This document shows, piece by piece, positions 4,925 through 5,273 of a stretch of 5,273 nucleotides of DNA. The stretch's first letter is position 1. The number at the start of each line of letters is the position of its first letter. Source of the DNA: an uncultured Planctomycetota bacterium (GTDB taxonomy: Bacteria; Planctomycetota; Planctomycetia; Pirellulales; Thermoguttaceae); assembly GCA_902797455.1 (NCBI GenBank), contig CADBTE010000193.1:1-5273 (forward strand). The letters are read 5' to 3'. The notes under the pieces are model-generated. The model had not been told where the DNA came from and did not search any database. It was given only the letters and a program-made list of their open reading frames with translations. A program made the position numbers and the translations under genes.

Positions 4925-5273
4925 CTACCGCCGCCGACGCCGCCGATGAACACGCGGAGGTGTTTCCGGTTCGGGCGGGACAGCGTCTCGGCGCGGCGGA
5001 ATATCGGCGCCGAGACGGCGCTGTTTGCGCTGCCGGGCCAGCTCTCGAAGGTTCGGACCGGGCGGGACGGCCGGCTGGTCGTCTTCCTCGTCATCGCCGA
5101 TTTCGCCGCTGTCTTCGTCGTACCCGTCGTCCGGTTCTTCGTCCGTTTCCTCGTCTAGTTCTTCGTCTTCATCGTACTGTTCGTCCTCGTCCTCATCGTA
5201 CTCTTCGTCCTCGTCCTCGTCATAATCTTCGTCCTCGTCGTAGTCGTCGTCTTCGTCCAGTTCCTCGTCTTCG
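4925..5273 (-). CDS. C-terminal part of a hyper-acidic repeat protein with poly-Arg end (5' truncated)
   Basis: An open minus-strand frame enters from the right edge and ends at TAG (4927-4925), giving 115 visible residues; the start lies outside the window. I do not recognise the family. Visible residues 1-66 contain 50 Asp/Glu and no Lys/Arg, with Tyr-led repeats of the form YDEDEDE at visible positions 11, 17, 25 and 33. A Pro-rich linker (67-73) follows. Residues 74-115 are strongly basic with 15 Arg/Lys: NLRELARQRKQRR is a probable amphipathic helix, and the chain ends in six consecutive arginines. Such a polyampholyte is probably disordered; the basic end could bind nucleic acid and the acidic tract could bind it intramolecularly, or bind basic proteins or metal ions. 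These are inferences. The frame is supported by varied third-codon-position use (GAC/GAT, GAA/GAG), by protein-like sequence after the repeat, and by the terminator just downstream. The opposite-strand Ser-rich reading is a shadow. Confidence 0.75.
   Translation of the reverse strand, partial: EDEELDEDDDYDEDEDYDEDEDEEYDEDEDEQYDEDEELDEETDEEPDDGYDEDSGEIGDDEEDDQPAVPPGPNLRELARQRKQRRLGADIPPRRDAVPPEPETPPRVHRRRRRR
4981..5023. repeat. Inverted repeat inside the acidic protein gene
   Basis: CGTCTCGGCGC (4984-4994) and its exact complement GCGCCGAGACG (5007-5017) are separated by 12 bases. Pairing continues outward with CAG/CTG (4981-4983 and 5021-5023) after a 3-base bulge. It lies in the basic C-terminal coding part, so it could form an mRNA hairpin, or be chance in Arg-rich GC-rich codons. 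Confidence 0.6.
5171..5218 (-). repeat. 24-bp tandem repeat (two near-identical copies) in the acidic gene
   Basis: Units 5171-5194 and 5195-5218 differ at one base (position 9 of the unit). Each encodes eight residues of the Tyr-plus-acidic repeat. Degenerate related units flank both sides, so copy number has probably changed by slippage or unequal recombination. Confidence 0.85.

Noticed and set aside
5025..5225. Plus-strand poly-serine frame at the right edge
   Set aside because: It is the reverse-strand reading of the Asp/Glu repeat codons; the minus-strand frame gives the coherent protein and has a terminator.
5161..5273. CRISPR-like or minisatellite array
   Set aside because: There are no unique spacers between the repeats, and the units are multiples of three within an open frame, so it is a protein-coding repeat.

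Overview
The window reads as a GC-rich bacterial chromosome segment from an anaerobe or microaerophile. The evidence is a cluster of oxygen and NO detoxification genes typical of such organisms: a flavodiiron protein fused to its own electron-transfer domains, a desulfoferrodoxin (superoxide reductase) and an Isf-like flavoprotein. Shine-Dalgarno sites are ordinary AGGAGG types. I cannot place the phylum from sequence alone. No RNA gene, CRISPR array, transposase or plasmid/phage hallmark is visible.

Layout. 1-99 (+) is the C-terminal end of an unidentified gene whose stop codon abuts the Shine-Dalgarno of the next gene. 104-745 (+) is a flavodoxin-fold flavoprotein with a cysteine cluster, followed by a bidirectional terminator (780-809). 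854-1672 (-) is a six-transmembrane voltage-gated-type K+ channel. 1673-1967 is a divergent intergenic region with a promoter candidate for each side. 1968-3758 (+) is a three-module flavodiiron/flavin-reductase/rubredoxin protein, and 3823-4197 (+) is desulfoferrodoxin in the same operon. A long hairpin at 4220-4274 serves as a shared terminator for convergent transcription. 4294-4683 (-) is a small XRE-family regulator. 4684-4924 is an AT-tract-rich intergenic region with a terminator for the gene entering from the right. 4925-5273 (-) is the C-terminal end of an extremely acidic, repeat-containing protein with a poly-arginine terminus; its start lies outside the window.

How the genes work together. 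The 1968-4197 operon looks like a complete reductive defence unit. The flavin reductase and rubredoxin modules should feed electrons from a reduced nicotinamide to the di-iron site, which reduces O2 to water and/or NO to N2O. The neighbouring superoxide reductase removes superoxide and could take electrons from the same rubredoxin module. The flavoprotein at 104-745 is thematically related but separately transcribed. The K+ channel and the XRE regulator have no demonstrated link to this pathway.

The least explained items are the acidic/arginine-tailed protein at the right edge, which is easy to miss because no start codon lies in the window, and the fused architecture of the flavodiiron protein.
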